Below, in pieces: positions 12,563-24,829 of a stretch of 64,000 nt of DNA (positions are counted from its first letter, which is position 1; each line of letters opens with the position of its first letter). The DNA comes from Ephydatia muelleri (taxonomy: Eukaryota > Porifera > Demospongiae > Spongillida > Spongillidae). Position numbers and translations under genes: made by a program. The stretch is taken from contig JABACO010000017.1 in NCBI GenBank assembly GCA_013339895.1, positions 3,425,118 to 3,489,117 on the forward strand, in the 5' to 3' direction. The notes under the pieces are model-generated. The model was not told the DNA's origin and made no database searches. It saw only the letters and a list, made by a program, of their open reading frames with translations.

Positions 12563-15500
12563 ATGTATCTGTGGTTGCTACTTTTACTAGCTGCAATTGT
12601 CATAGTGCTACTGACGGCACTATTTGCGCGTTCGAACAGAAAATACGACATATCGGGGAAACATGTCCTTGTGCGTAAGACGTGCGTTACTTCTTGAGAG
12701 CGGACTTGCTAGGAGGGGAAAAAATTATCCCGCTCTCATCACGTGTACAGGTGACTGGAGGAAGCAGCGGCATTGGCAAGGCAGTTGCCAAGGAGGCTTT
12801 AAAAAGGGGTGCAGGCAGAGTGACACTTTTGGCCAGAGATAAAGTAAGGCAATTTTCCTTTGGAAGTGCCGGCCTTATGACTTGTTTAACTCTTTGAACG
12901 CCAAGTGCGTATATGCATGCATGCATGCACACACACCGTTACACCATTCATGCTTGAGTTAGATATTGCGTGCAAAAATGTGTTGATCAGTCACAGCTCA
13001 ATGATACATGCAAATGCTTGCTGCACTTGTAACCTTATAAGTCCGTGTACAAAGTAATTATTTTCTTCTCACACTGGCTAAAGAATTCCATGATTCAGAT
13101 GACCTCACTTGACTCACTAATGCATCACTTCAATACCCCAAGAGCAAGAATGCGTAACCCAGATCAGTGTAGTATATCATGCCAGTTCACTCCCCCCCCT
13201 CCCTCCTCCCCCTTTTGCCAGTTCGTATTTTGGGTTGTTGCAACAAAAAACCCAGCAGGTTATAATGAACACACAAAATGTGCTTACAACCGGGACCACA
13301 TATGTTCAAACATTTGTATGACTATGGTGTTTTACATGCATGTCAGTATTGCACTTGCATGCATATTCAAAGTGATTTTGATCAACACAATATAACTCTC
13401 ATTTTGCGAGCATGCATTTTTATATGCACTTGGCGGTCAAAGAGTTAATAAAATGCGAATCGTGCGCGCTTTACATTCCGTCTCTAGTGTGCTACAAGCT
13501 TATTCGTAACAGCGAAGAACGATTTGCAAATAAATACATATATACCACTTGGGTACATTGATATGTTTCACGCAGTGTGCCCGAAGTGTATACATTTCAC
13601 TGCCGTGTATTCAATGTATGGTAACTCATGGAATTGGTATGCAACTCGATGCAGCATAGAAATAACTTGAATCTTTGATTATCATGCATGTTGACGCTGA
13701 TCTGTATGCTAGTGCATGAAGACCAGTGAGGGGTACAGGAGGTCGGGAAGCTGTATAGCTGTTATATGGGACTTGCGTCATGAGAATATTGTCATTGTGC
13801 ATGTACCGGTTATCAATAGAGGTACTGTGCCTTACATTATAGTCAGTCTCAGAATCGATTCCAAAGGCAATTAATTACCATTAGAGTGTTGTGGGATTAC
13901 ATAGTCATAGGGTAATAGGACTACTGACTGTAGCTAATCGTAGTGACGGTTTAAACCATGGGCTACCTTAAGGGGCAATCCTTGTACGCTTTAATGTCGA
14001 GAAATGGTTGTGATGAATAACTCAGTATCTGTGCTGACAGGGGATATGTGACTTGAAGAACTCGTAGCACTAGCACGCATAACTCACACTTGACTCAGGT
14101 GCTGTGTATTTTCTCACATGACATGTGTTAGTGGAGATATGGAGTTTAAATTTCGACATTCACTGCATTATTAAGTGACCTTACCTGGTAACACTGCCTT
14201 GATATGATTGCGGTACAGCGCCGTTCAAATGCACATGAATGTGGATCGATCTGGTGATATGCACACTACTGTGTGTGTGTGTGCACACAGTACATGTATG
14301 TGTGTATGTGTGTGTGCATGTAAGTGTGCATGTGTGTGTGCATGTGTTTGTGTGAAAATGTGTGTGCCTGTCTGTTTATCTGTATGTGTGTGTGTGTGTG
14401 TGTTAATGTGCGCATGTGTGTGTGTCACTGTCATGTTGACAGTGTGAATTCACATGCCCATGCACGCCCAGAGGACCCTGGAAGAGGCTGCAGCTGAGCT
14501 GAGGGGTGTGGTCTCTGGTACCCAGACAGTTCTGACCTTGTCCGCTGACGTTAGCAAGGCGGCTGTGAAGGATGCCGTGTCTGAGGTGAGTCTGGGGACT
14601 AGTCACTGGCAGAGGGGTGCACGTCTGTAATTTCATTTATTTAACCTTTAATTGTAACGCAGTTGTGCTCGTCTGTCCCTGTGGACATTCTAGTGAACTC
14701 GGCTGGTGTGTGTGCCAACTCTCTCTTTGAGGACACTGACCCAAAGAAACTGGAGGTAGGTTTGTCGCATATCAGCACCTGTGGCACTAGATGTGGATTT
14801 GGCTGCTGTGTGACTTCCTGGTGCAATAAAACCTGTAATGTGTTGCTTTCATTTTCATTATGCAGCTCTGTCTAATACAGGATTTGTGGTTAATGTGATT
14901 ATGTATACATGTATATAATCTTCATGGGTTTGAGTCTGTTTCGTTTCTCCATCCAAACAGGAAATTGTTACAACGAACGTCCTGGGGTGCATGTATGCAA
15001 CTCAAGCTGTCATTCCTTTCATGAAGAAGAAAGGAGAAGGTGCTATTGTGTTCATTGCTTCAGACTTTGCCCAGGTAATGGTGCCTTACAGAGTGATCAG
15101 CCCTCCATCCTTAGTGACTCCCTTGCTCTCTCCCTCCCCTTTCCCCTCCCTCCCCCTTCCCCTCCCTCCCTCCCTCCCTCCCTCCCTCCCTCCTCCCTCC
15201 CTCCCTCCCTCCCTCCCTCCCTCCCTCCCTCCCTCCCTCCCTCCCTCCCTCCCTCCCTCCCTCCCCCCTCCCTCCCTCCCTCCCTCCCTCCCTCCCTCCC
15301 TCCCTCCCTCCCTCCCTCCCTCCCTCCCTCCCTCCCTCCCTCCCTCCCTCCCTCCCTCCCTCCCTCCCTCCAGATGGGCTTCTATGAATACGCAGCATAC
15401 TGTGCCTCAAAGTTTGCTCTACGAGGTCTTGCAGAGTCCTTACATATGGAGCTGCGGCCACATGGCATAGGTGTCTTCATCTCCTTTCCCCCAGACACTG

Positions 15501-16721
15501 ACACCCCAATGCTCACCAAAGAGACGAGCTCTGCCTCTTTGATTGGCGCAGATCTCTCTGCATTTTTGAACTATTCCGGTTCTGTCTTCAAGCCGGAGAT
15601 GATTGCGGTCCAGATCTGGAACGGAGTGGCATCAGGGCGGCATCAAATCCACCATGGGTTCAGCGGTTTCATCCTGACCACACTGTGCAGTGGGATGAGT
15701 CCTGTGTGGTGTGTGTGGGATTGTATTGTGCAGGTATGCAGTGTGGAGGAGTGTATTGTGCAGGTGTCGAGTGTGGTGTGTTGTGCAGGTGTGGAGTGTG
15801 TGGTGTGTTGTGCAGGTGTCAAGTGTGGGTGTTGTGCAGGTGTCGAGTGTGGTGTGTTGTGCAGGTGTGGAGTGTGTGGTGTGTTGTGCAGGTATGGAGG
15901 TGGTGTGTTGTGCAGGTGTCAAGTGTGGGGTGTTGTGCAGGTGTCGAGTGGTGTGTTGTGCAGGTGTCGAGTGGTGTGTTGTGCAGGTGTCGAGTGGTGT
16001 GTTGTGCAGGTGTCGAGTGGTGTGTTGTGCAGGTGTCAAGTGGTGTGTTGTGCAAGTGTGGAGTGTGGGGTGTGTTGTGCAGGTGTGGAACTCGTGTCAT
16101 GTGTTGTGCAGGTGTGGAGTGTGGTGTGGAGTGCAGGTGTGGAGTGTGCATCAGATTGTGAAATGTGATTTCAGGTGAGTGCAGTTTGTTGTCCAGATGT
16201 GTGTGTTAGGTGATGGTTAGGGAGGAAGCCTGCAAGGCATGCACATTTGCTTACATTAGTGCTGGCTTGGTTACAATTACAACTTACTGTAACTGTGCAT
16301 GCATCTTTGTGTGAACCTCAGCACATGTGTGTGTATGTATGTTAGGTACCTTCACTGTACTGTTGATATGGAAGGTACAGTATCTATGTATGTGCCTCTG
16401 GATCAGATCTTTTGGTGATCTGTATGTTGTGGATAGGTTGTATACATGTACGGTGTGTACCTTCCATTACATTGACATACATTGTACACGTAGCTTAACT
16501 GTTGTACAGGTAGATAATATGGTGTCTGCAGGCTATTAGTTTGCATGTATTTTATTTGCCCCAGTGTCTACTATACACATGTATGCAGTTTTGTATTTTT
16601 TGACCACACTGTGCATTTTGTTTCATAGGTTTGTTTGATGGGACTATTCCGTATCATTGGAGTTGTGTGCCTCAAGACATTTGAAGGCATTATAAGTGGA
16701 GGATTGAAGAAGTATAAGTAA
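12563..16721 (+). CDS. KDSR: 3-ketodihydrosphingosine reductase, 7 exons
   Basis: Short-chain dehydrogenase/reductase that reduces 3-ketodihydrosphingosine to dihydrosphingosine with NADPH at the ER membrane, the second step of sphingolipid synthesis. Exons: 12563-12670, 12751-12843, 14472-14585, 14663-14755, 14961-15074, 15374-15733, 16629-16721. Every exon starts and ends in phase 0, giving 324 residues against about 332 for human KDSR. An N-terminal membrane segment covers residues 1-21. The cofactor motif TGGSSGIGK is at 38-46 and NSAG at 117-120. The catalytic Ser170, Tyr183 and Lys187 (AYCASK) have standard spacing. PPDTDTP at 213-219 is a KDSR hallmark. The C-terminal hydrophobic segment (295-324) is in the last exon. 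Exon 3 starts at 14472 because an upstream acceptor would include a stop. Intron 5 is a CCCT array and intron 6 a splice-site minisatellite. ATTAAA at 16795 is a possible poly(A) signal. Confidence 0.93.
14268..14430. repeat. (TG)n-rich microsatellite before KDSR exon 3
   Basis: Interrupted TG/TGCATG repeats in the long second intron of KDSR, ending about 40 bp before the exon 3 acceptor. Confidence 0.8.
15115..15373. repeat. (CCCT)n array forming KDSR intron 5 acceptor tract
   Basis: Nearly pure CCCT tetranucleotides run into the CAG acceptor at 15371-15373. It is the same repeat class as the tract in TMC intron 12. Confidence 0.95.
15734..16165 (+). repeat. Minisatellite of splice-donor-like units at start of KDSR intron 6
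   Basis: Tandem units of roughly 20-30 bp with core TGTTGTGCAGGTGTCGAGTG and variants. The array begins exactly at the exon 6 donor, whose own sequence is TATTGTGCAG followed by GTATGCAGTG, so the unit resembles the exon-intron junction itself. Most units carry CAG-GTGT, usable on paper as donor or acceptor. All three + frames remain largely open and rich in Cys and Val. Confidence 0.9.
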
Positions 16722-16868
16722 ACACTTAGGTGCTGTGTTGGACAGGTTATGTCAATGCAACTTCTGCTGTCAAAATAGCTTCTCATTAAAATCTCAATGT
16801 TTTGAACAGTTAATTGATACTGTCATGTATAATTTTGCCATCTTAGCGATGCATTTTTTATATGTGTA

Positions 16869-17121
16869 TGGATCGTTTCCAATAAAAGGGACCTAGTGCA
16901 TACATTATAAAATTTTCAGTACGCGCAATAGAAATGTAACACTTGCGTTGAAATGTATGGCTAATTGCAAATTCAGTTCCAAATAGAACTCAGTGATGGA
17001 TACTCCGATTCTCAGTGCATAAGAAGCGACCTGTAGAGGACATTTCAGACTTCTAGAATATAAATGGAAAAAATTTGAAATCTTGAAAAAACATAGGTCC
17101 CTTTTCGCGGAAACTATCCCA
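16869..17121. mobile_element. 253-bp MITE with TA target duplication
   Basis: Imperfect terminal inverted repeats of about 26 bp (TGGATCGTTTCCAATAAAAG at the left; reverse-complement start TGGGATAGTTTCCGCGAAAA at the right, then GGGACCTA in both) flanked by TA dinucleotides at 16867-16868 and 17122-17123. This is the pattern of Tc1/mariner-type MITEs. There is no coding capacity. The left end contributes an AATAAA (16881) downstream of KDSR. Confidence 0.65.
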
Positions 17122-18999
17122 TATGAAAATCCTTTAATGTAGTCATTAATTGTGTCACTAGTTAGAAGCTGCTTGCAGTTTACAGAACAGCATAGATGTA
17201 CACAGTCGAAGATAAACTACTGTAGTAGCCTGCACGCTCCTTAAAGTGCCCCACACACATATGGTAAGGCATGCAAAAGGAACTAGGACCACCCACACTC
17301 TAAGGTAGTCTCATGCCCAAACCCAGTGTTACAGCTTGCATAGGTCTGGAGATGTTAATTTTGTAACATGAAAGAAGCTAAATGTCAGGAATTTATCTAC
17401 CCATCCCCTATTTGTCCCAAAGAGTTGCACAAGTAGTTTCACACTTACTTCAATGCCTCTCTGTAGCTGTACAAAGAGACAATGTTGTTTCTGTCCTTTT
17501 TCAAGTAATTAATGGTTAAGTAGTAAACTAAATCAAGACTCTTGAAAACAAGTTGATATAATGGTACATTTATTCAAACTGCAATAACTAGCGTTACTTA
17601 ACTTTAATTTTATTCCGTTTAGGCATCATCAATGCTGCAATCTAGTACTCTTAATGCATAGTTTTTCTAATGTTGAAATGTGAACCCCATGTCTTGATTA
17701 GGTTTTTGAATTTATTATTAGCTATTGACAATCTTTTTTAATTGCATTGACCCTGTTAAGTATATTGGATTATTTATTAAAATCATGTAATATTATTATT
17801 ATTATTGTGGCATATACATAAGACTACTACAAAGTACCTAATGTTTCAGACATGGTCTACTCAAATGATTGGGACAGACTTCTCGTCAAAATAGCTGTTT
17901 TTAAATAGTATTATTTGACTGCAGATGGTCTGTACCTAAACTACTATTACCACTATGTGGGAAAGTGTCTTAACGTACTCCTTCAAGTTTCAAAAAACTA
18001 AATTCAAAGGGATGAAGTCCTCTACAAAACAATTCTTATGCACCGAAAATTGGGTGGTCAATCAGGGAGTTGCACAACTCTGAAGAATAGTTTTCAATCA
18101 CAGGCGTTAAACTTTGTTCCTAATTCCTGAAAAGTTTTATACATGTGCATTATAGTACATGAAGGCCCATTTTGAATGCAGACCCTTTTCCCATTTAATG
18201 ATATAATTATAATACATGTAAGGGCTTATTTGGAAAAGCCTGTCAACTACATGTAGATCACTTCCCTCTGCATGGTGTTGGGGGCTGAATGCTATCCCAT
18301 AGCACCACACGGTCCGTGGAAGCACTTCGGGAAAATGGTGCGGGGGACACATGCAGATTAAATGCGTCATCGCTGTGTCCCTCAACACAACCATTGTTTC
18401 CATGATTTAGATGCCACTTTATATAAGGCATCATTGATAGTTCAAAATGTTCCCACCATCCTAGCTGTAGAGTATGCTACCTCACCATTCTGTAGGGTAA
18501 GCTACACTACCATATTTGTCCTCACCATTGCAGGCATATCACCGCAATAGAACATCATAACATGAATTATTATTTAAGGTTGCGCCTCATTAAACTTTCA
18601 TCATTATTAACCCCTAAAAGCAGTATCCATATTACGACCCGGTTTGAAACCGTGACCCGATTTAAATCCAGTCGACCCGATTCACGACGAATCCGGTCGA
18701 CCTGATTGTAACTCCCGGCCCGTTTTGTGTCACGATTTTGGAAATGGCTATAGAGATCGTTGGTGTCGGTGAGCCTGAATTTGACGCAGAGAAATTGAAA
18801 AGGGAACTAGCGGCCTGTACTATTCTGCCTTTGGTTGAGAGTGTAAAATTTAAATGTATTCAATTAGATGTAGTGTGGGTATAGTTAACATTTTGTGTAC
18901 ACATGGTGTATTCCTTTTTAATCTATTCCCGTTCATCAAGCGGAGAAATAAAATCGGAATTTGACGTGCCGCGACGAGGGCGTCCTCTCGTTCTTCCCG
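17122..18999. other. Intergenic DNA, no supported gene
   Basis: AT-rich DNA. At 18640-18720 a GACCCGATT-type motif recurs four times over 80 bp (CG-rich against the surroundings), followed by a 45-codon open frame at 18744 that resembles nothing recognised. This could be a promoter or a first exon, but there is no support beyond composition. Confidence 0.4.
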
Positions 19000-19073
19000 C
19001 CAAGGAGTAATCTAAGGACCAGATGACTGGCATTCAGAATGCCAGTCATCTGGTCCTCGGACTAGCCAAGGAG
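19000..19073. repeat. 41-bp perfect palindrome between 9-bp direct repeats
   Basis: Arms of 20 bp (GGACCAGATGACTGGCATTC and its exact complement) at 19016-19035 and 19037-19056 around a single base. The block is bounded by GCCAAGGAG at 19000-19008 and 19065-19073. This could be a transposon reduced to its two fused ends. Confidence 0.8.
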
Positions 19074-19512
19074 CAGGTATAGTATCGGACATGCAGGGTG
19101 CCGTTTGCTTTTTAAAGCTAATTTTTGTCGTAGCACTAGATGGATGCAAGTATGTTCATAATTCTGTCGTCTGGTAGGCCTGGACACCAGTCGATGTAAG
19201 CGGCAGTCCAAATAATGTGAGCCACTGTTCTGATAATATATGTAGACCTCGGACATCCTGTTTTGTTATTATAATTTATTTACTTATTTATCATTGGCAG
19301 CGCTGATGATACTTAGAAGGGCGGGCCCTACCGCCGCGTTTGGTCGGGTGGTAGGGCGTCAAGCTTATACCAAGATTTGTGCTGCTGCAATGGGCATTGC
19401 AGTTCCAATCGAATTGCAGCGTTCAAGTGGGTTCATTATCACCCAATTAGCGGTTGATGTGAGATAATCATGGGTTTCCTAGAAATATACTTTTAACCCG
19501 GTAAGTACGTAA

Positions 19513-20350
19513 GCGGTTTGAGGAGCGAAGACGTTTTATTAGCGATTCTGTTATCAAGGCAGCTGAAGAGTTGGGCTACCCAACTATGAAGATGGAACAG
19601 CTAGATGTAGCAATAGCGTTTGTTGAAGGAAGAGATGTTTTTGCCATTCTGCCTACTGGATTCGGGAAGAGTTTGTGCTATGCTTGCTTACCAGCGTCAT
19701 TCGACAGGATGTTAGAGCAAGATCAGGGCTATTCTATAGTTGTAGTGGTGACTCCTCTTCTGGCAATAATGAAAGACCAGGCAAGTATTTATAATATGTG
19801 TATGTGCCTAGGCTATATTAATTAATCACTATACAGGTAGCAACCTTTTCACGTAAAGGACTCACTGCTACCTGCATCTCGGGTGAGGTGAATGATGTGA
19901 CTGGAGTAACTACTGGCAAATACCAGTTGGTGTTTATCACTCCAGAAATGCTGATCAATAGCAACAAATGGAGGAAAATGATACAGACAGATGTGTACGC
20001 TGAGAGACTGAAGGCATTGGTGATTGATGAGGCCCACTGTGTGAAGAAATGGTAATGTTTATAAATACACTAACATTTACAATGAAGACCGCGGAATTGT
20101 GCACTTAAGCGTTTAAATTGTCCATTTAATATAGGGGTGAAACATTCAGATGCGTACTTGCTAGGATTGAAGAAGTGCGCAGTTTAATACCTTCAACTAT
20201 ACATGTGATGGCACTGACTGCAACTGCTACACAAAGTGTTTGGATAGCAGTGACTAATATAGTAGGCTTAAGAAACCCATTTGTTATAACCAGGTGCCCA
20301 GCTCGATCTAATTTGATTTATTCTGTTGGTTTGTTCATGTATCGGGCCAG
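19513..20350 (+). pseudogene. Truncated RecQ-like helicase, copy 1 (element-derived)
   Basis: N-terminal half of a superfamily 2 RecQ-like helicase. Exons about 19513-19780, 19837-20051 and 20135-20350. Walker A is LPTGFGKS, motif II is IDEAHCVKKW (DEAH) and motif III is ALTATAT. Intron positions match those of the second copy at 33558-34948, but intron 1 here uses a GC donor (CAG-GCAAGT) where the other has GT. After a good donor at 20351 (AG-GTATGT) nothing matching lobe 2 is found, so the copy is truncated. The exact 5' start is unclear because no in-frame Met was identified. It converges on the Ginger-like gene to its right. Confidence 0.8.
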
Positions 20351-20524
20351 GTATGTAGATTTATTATTTTATGTATTAGTATTACATCTATATTTTTTAT
20401 TACATCACCTACAATACCATAATTGTTTGTTACACGCCGGCATTACTGAAACTTGAATAGTGTACAAACTGAAAAAGAATTTTGGTTTAATACATTCTTT
20501 TCAAGGGCAAGAGGTTCAAATCTG

Positions 20525-23500
20525 TTAATGAGACAAGCAGGCACATGTATTGCAGACCCAGATGAAGTTTTCTTCTTCCCAAGCTGCTTTTGGTGCTTTG
20601 ACACAATTTTCATGGTACCACTCTCCACATGCATGACAACATATCATGTTGCCATATTCTGGAAGTCGGCACAGGCAGATGATATCAATTGTTACTTCTG
20701 TATGAATCTTTGGGGCCTTCCTTTTGCTGTAGCAGGGAAAGGAAGTTATGCACCTATTCTCCAAGCAACTAACAATGTGGCTGCGAAGTTTCTTTTGACA
20801 GTATGTTATTGCAGCTGGATTTTCCCCACTGCATAATGAAGTAGCAAAGGCCAGAGCAAAAGCTCCACAGTCACTGCTCCCTCTTTGTCTTTGAACAGCT
20901 GGATAGACAACCTTTATTTCACGTTGACTGTGGCACAGTATAGCCGCTATCTGTTTGATGCAACTATCAGATACAGTGTGAAACAAGCTGTCATAAACAT
21001 AAACACAGTTGCCTGCGGGGCAATCAATGTTCGATACAGTTACCCAATGGTGCTCAGCCTGCAGATAAAGGACCTGAACAAATTCTTTCCTTTGTACTTC
21101 AAATGCTAAGACTTGCCCCAGCACAGGAGGTTGAAGGCCACCAATCTCTGGATGTGTTTCTTTGAGGAGGCATTGAACTGCATTAATGACTCCATCACCC
21201 AGCCATCCATCAGTTTCATTTAGACAGGCACGATCACACTCATGAAGTTGAAACTCACTAATCCACTCTTGTTTTCCCTTCACTATTAATTTAAAACAGT
21301 ACCTACATGCTATAGAGCATAAGATAAAAGGTACTATCTTACCTTCATCAGACAGTATTTCTTTGCTGCTGCTATGAACAACTTCAACTGATGATGATGC
21401 TACTGCATTGTTGTGGGATAATTTGCTGTCTTTTCGGAGGGAATGAAGAATGAAGAGGTTAATAGTTGTGCATAAAATAGATTGTCATATATGTTTACCA
21501 ATTTCATAGACAGCTTCAGTGATAGCAGATGGTATTTCTGATGTTGAAGTAAAGAACTCTGGGAAATACGCTCCACTGTAAATCTGAGTACTTGAAGCAA
21601 ATCCATGTTCTTCATTGAAATTGCCTTCAATGTCACGCAAGAACAAAATTTCAAAATCCCTGTTCGTGTATTTTTTTGCTGTGACGTACATTCCATCAGA
21701 AGATGCTAAATCACATCCAGAGCTTTGATCAATAACAGTTTCTGCAGCTTTCTCACTTGGAACAAATTTCATCACAGTACCAGATAACATGGAAGTTCTA
21801 GTAAGATTAGCAGGACTCCCTGATATCTTTTCTTGGCTTGCAAGGTCTTCAGTTTTGGCATCTACTGACATTTGAGAACTTTTCAATTGTTTCTTGTGCT
21901 TGGTCACTTTTGATTTCAGAATAACCTTGAGCCTAAAATTATGAGACCACTGTAAAGAAGAGCAGAAAATGCACACATTACATGTACCTGCAACCATTTA
22001 CACATTTTTTGAGATTTTTTCCTGTCAAAGGGTTTTGCAGTTTATAGACTCCTTTCTCAAGTATCTGTACAACTTTGTATGGTCCAAGCCAACGTTGGGC
22101 CATTTTGTCCCCTTTTTTTGAATCTTTAGCACTATTATGCATCAAAACTAAGGCTCCAATTGCAAGTTCCTACATGGGACAACACATAAATATTATGCTT
22201 TTTTCTCAGAGTTATGCTGGTACATTACCTTTTTGCGAAAATGTTGTTTGTCATAGTACTCTTTTTGTCGTGTTTGAGCTCTCTTGATATTTTTAGCAGC
22301 ATTAGAGAACAAAGTTTTCTTCATCCTTAGCATCTTGCCACACATGGCTTCAACATCGGCACTGTCATTGTGTTTGTAGCAAGATAAATCACTGCTGTTG
22401 AGTTCTTTTTCAATGGGTAGAACAGGTTTCCTAAAATAGCATATCATACTACACGGTAAATTTTATACTCAAGTGTGAAAGGAAATACCTGCAGTACATG
22501 AGTTCAAATGATGTTACATTTGTTGAATGGTGCCTTGAGGTCCTGTATGCAAATAGTACACCATCTATATATTCATCCCAGTTGTCTTGCTCCTTGTTCA
22601 CCAATTTTACTAGGCAACGCTGCAATGTTTGGTTATATTGTTCAACCAAATCATTAGTCTGTGGGTGATACGCTGTAGACACCCTGTGTTCTGTTTTGAG
22701 ATATTCAAACAAATGCTGGTTAACATTATTGACAAATTCTCTTCCCTGATCGGAAATAACAATCTTTGTGCAGCCATACCTACAGGTGAGGGAACAAATA
22801 AAGTGCAATTTCGATCAGAAAATCAAACTATATGTACCTGCATATCATTTTGAACAGAAAAAAAGCTACTTCTTTAGCTTCTTTGCTAGGAATAGCTGCA
22901 GCCTCAGGCCATTTCGAAATAATCAACTAGCGTGATTATGTATCGATTCCCAGACCTGCTTTTTAAAAATGGCCCAATGAGGTCAATTCCTACCTATAAG
23001 GTTGGACAATATATCACTTGTATGTTCTCTAGCGTTTATTAGCATTTTTAATTTTGCTGTACCTGCTTCCAAACTTCCTGTGGCACAGGGATAGGATGTA
23101 GAGGAGCAGTTGCTTTCATAAACTTCACATCGTTCATTTTTTGACAAACTTCACATGTCCGTATATAGGCCTCGATGTCTTTGTACATACACTTCCAGTG
23201 ATAATGATCAGCAACTTTGTTGTAGGTCTTGTCGCGTCCAAGATGACCCCCTAATAAAGACAATTTTAAATATGCATGTGTCACTTAGGCCCTTTTAAAA
23301 ATACCCGTAGGAAGAGCATGACAGGCATTGAGGATTCTTTGCCTTTCTTTTTCTGAGCTTCCAACTCTTGCTGGATTTGTGGTAGTAAAATAGACGGCCA
23401 CGCTCTACTTTGTATCCCGATGCTTTGCGGTGAAACGCCCTTTTCTTGTCCTTTTCATTGATGTTCGCTGGATATACACGTTCGTACAAAAACTTGTACA

Positions 23501-23528
23501 AAGCATCGTACTCGCCATCGCCTTCCAT
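20525..23528 (-). pseudogene. Ginger-like transposase: integrase + GPY + Ulp1 protease + PHD, broken
   Basis: Multi-exon gene on the minus strand. In order: N-terminal region from Met at 23528; H2C2 integrase zinc finger (GGHLGRDKTYNK ... CEVCQK, about 23250-23130); DDE integrase core with the first Asp near 22985, ISDQGREF near 22745 and HPQTNDLVEQ near 22655; GPY module (RWLGPYK, near 22090); a linker (21997-21485); a C48/Ulp1-type Cys protease (HHW ... VYDS ... RQRGSSDCG, about 21080-20800); and a PHD finger (CLCRLPEYGNMICCHACGEWYH, about 20655-20590). No reverse transcriptase is present, and this architecture fits Ginger DNA transposons better than Ty3/gypsy. At least two single-base frameshifts interrupt it, one between the N-terminal region and the zinc finger (near 23385) and one just after the first catalytic Asp (near 22918), so it is probably inactive. 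The protease-PHD exon remains open. Confidence 0.75.
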
Positions 23529-23604
23529 TTCCAACGTTGAACACGTGGGTAGAAATGAGCAGCGCATGCGCTTGTTATCATAAACCAAATTTGGATTGGG
23601 GAAA

Positions 23605-23750
23605 TGGGGGGGAACACTTTTCACTAAGGGGGACACTTTTCACTAAGGGGGACACTTTCCCCTAAGCAAAAAGTGTCCGGGGGACATATTTCCCTAGGGT
23701 AAAATGTCCGAGGGGATAGTTTACCAGGGGGGACAATTTTCACTGCTACA
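23605..23750. repeat. Short tandem GGGGGACACTTTTCACTAA repeats, possible element end
   Basis: Two full and several degenerate copies of a 19-bp unit, then related GGGGACA motifs ending near CACTGCTACA at 23741. The block lies just 5' of the Ginger-like gene, so it may be that element's terminal region. No matching inverted copy was found near 20400. Confidence 0.5.
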
Positions 23751-24829
23751 CCGGTTTTAATCAGGCAACCCACTTTAAATAGTGGTACAATCGGGCCGTT
23801 ACAAGAGGATACCTACCACTTTGACGAGAAATATGGCGGTACATGTATTTACTTTGCTGCTTTTGTTGTCTACATGCATTTGCCAATCTACAATCGATGC
23901 TTTGCAATGTATGCCAGACGCCAATTCTCCGGGATGTATATGTTGAGGAAGTAACTTCACCTTGGATATCTCTCAGACCTTAAAATATCCGTAAGCGATT
24001 AAGTTGTAAAAGGGTGAAACGTTTATATATTTTAGAGATTCAGGTGGTTCAAATACATGTAGACGTATATGTGTCGCGCGAAATTGTACTTATAAAAATA
24101 AAAAAGGAAAACCGACGCACCAATTGTATACGTCTATATTATATGTAACAGTTCACAACATTAAATGGTCATGAAGTTGGCGTCGCATGTACGTGCTGCA
24201 TCGTAGAGATTATTTTTATTATAACAATCTCTGGCTATGTCAAATTGGGGGGGGGGGGGGGTGGAAATGGCACATTCATTGTTGTCAGCCGATCCGATCA
24301 TATATGGAACGTTCTATACGAAAATGGATTTTATTTTATAACATAAAATTTAAATCAATGAAATATTAACGCTATCGGGTTCCTGTTTTTAACACAACAT
24401 ACCACACCATTACTATATGTGAAAATCCATTTTGGTGTCTTACACATGCGGGGTACCGATGTTTCAAGGTCCGATACCCCGTAGGGTTCAAAATGGCCAC
24501 ATCTTCAGGTAGGAGTGTCCAAATCGGTTCAAAATAGGTACCTATGTAGAAGGGTCCTACCGCTATTGATTTGTTCTGTTTGCTTTATCCGTTATGGAGA
24601 TACAAGTGTACAAAGAAATTGCAAATTTCCTGGGCACAAGTGGGGGTGGGTACAGGAGGGGGCGATATGTTAAGGCCTGTCATCTTTGAAAAGAAGTAAC
24701 GTGCGCATTTTATACAGACACTTAGATCAGTCCCCAGCCAAAGTGTTGGCTTCTCTCAACGGGTGACAACTGATGAAAATTTTAAGGTTAAACAAACTGT
24801 GTAGTGCTAAATATCCTAATGCATGTGTG
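23751..24829. other. No supported gene
   Basis: Mostly AT-rich non-coding DNA with a poly-G run at about 24247-24260. Nothing recognisable was seen. Confidence 0.4.

Noticed and set aside
14909..16168. 419-codon frame running through KDSR exons 5-6 and two repeats
   Set aside because: It merges real exon 6 coding sequence with the CCCT array upstream and the minisatellite downstream; the spliced KDSR chain explains the coding part.
18362..18550. 62-codon open frame as a small gene
   Set aside because: No start context, splice partners or recognisable motif; length expected by chance.
20525..23636. Ty3/gypsy retrotransposon or endogenous retrovirus
   Set aside because: There is integrase with GPY module but no reverse transcriptase, protease/gag or LTRs, and the gene has introns and an Ulp1-PHD tail, favouring a Ginger-type DNA transposon.
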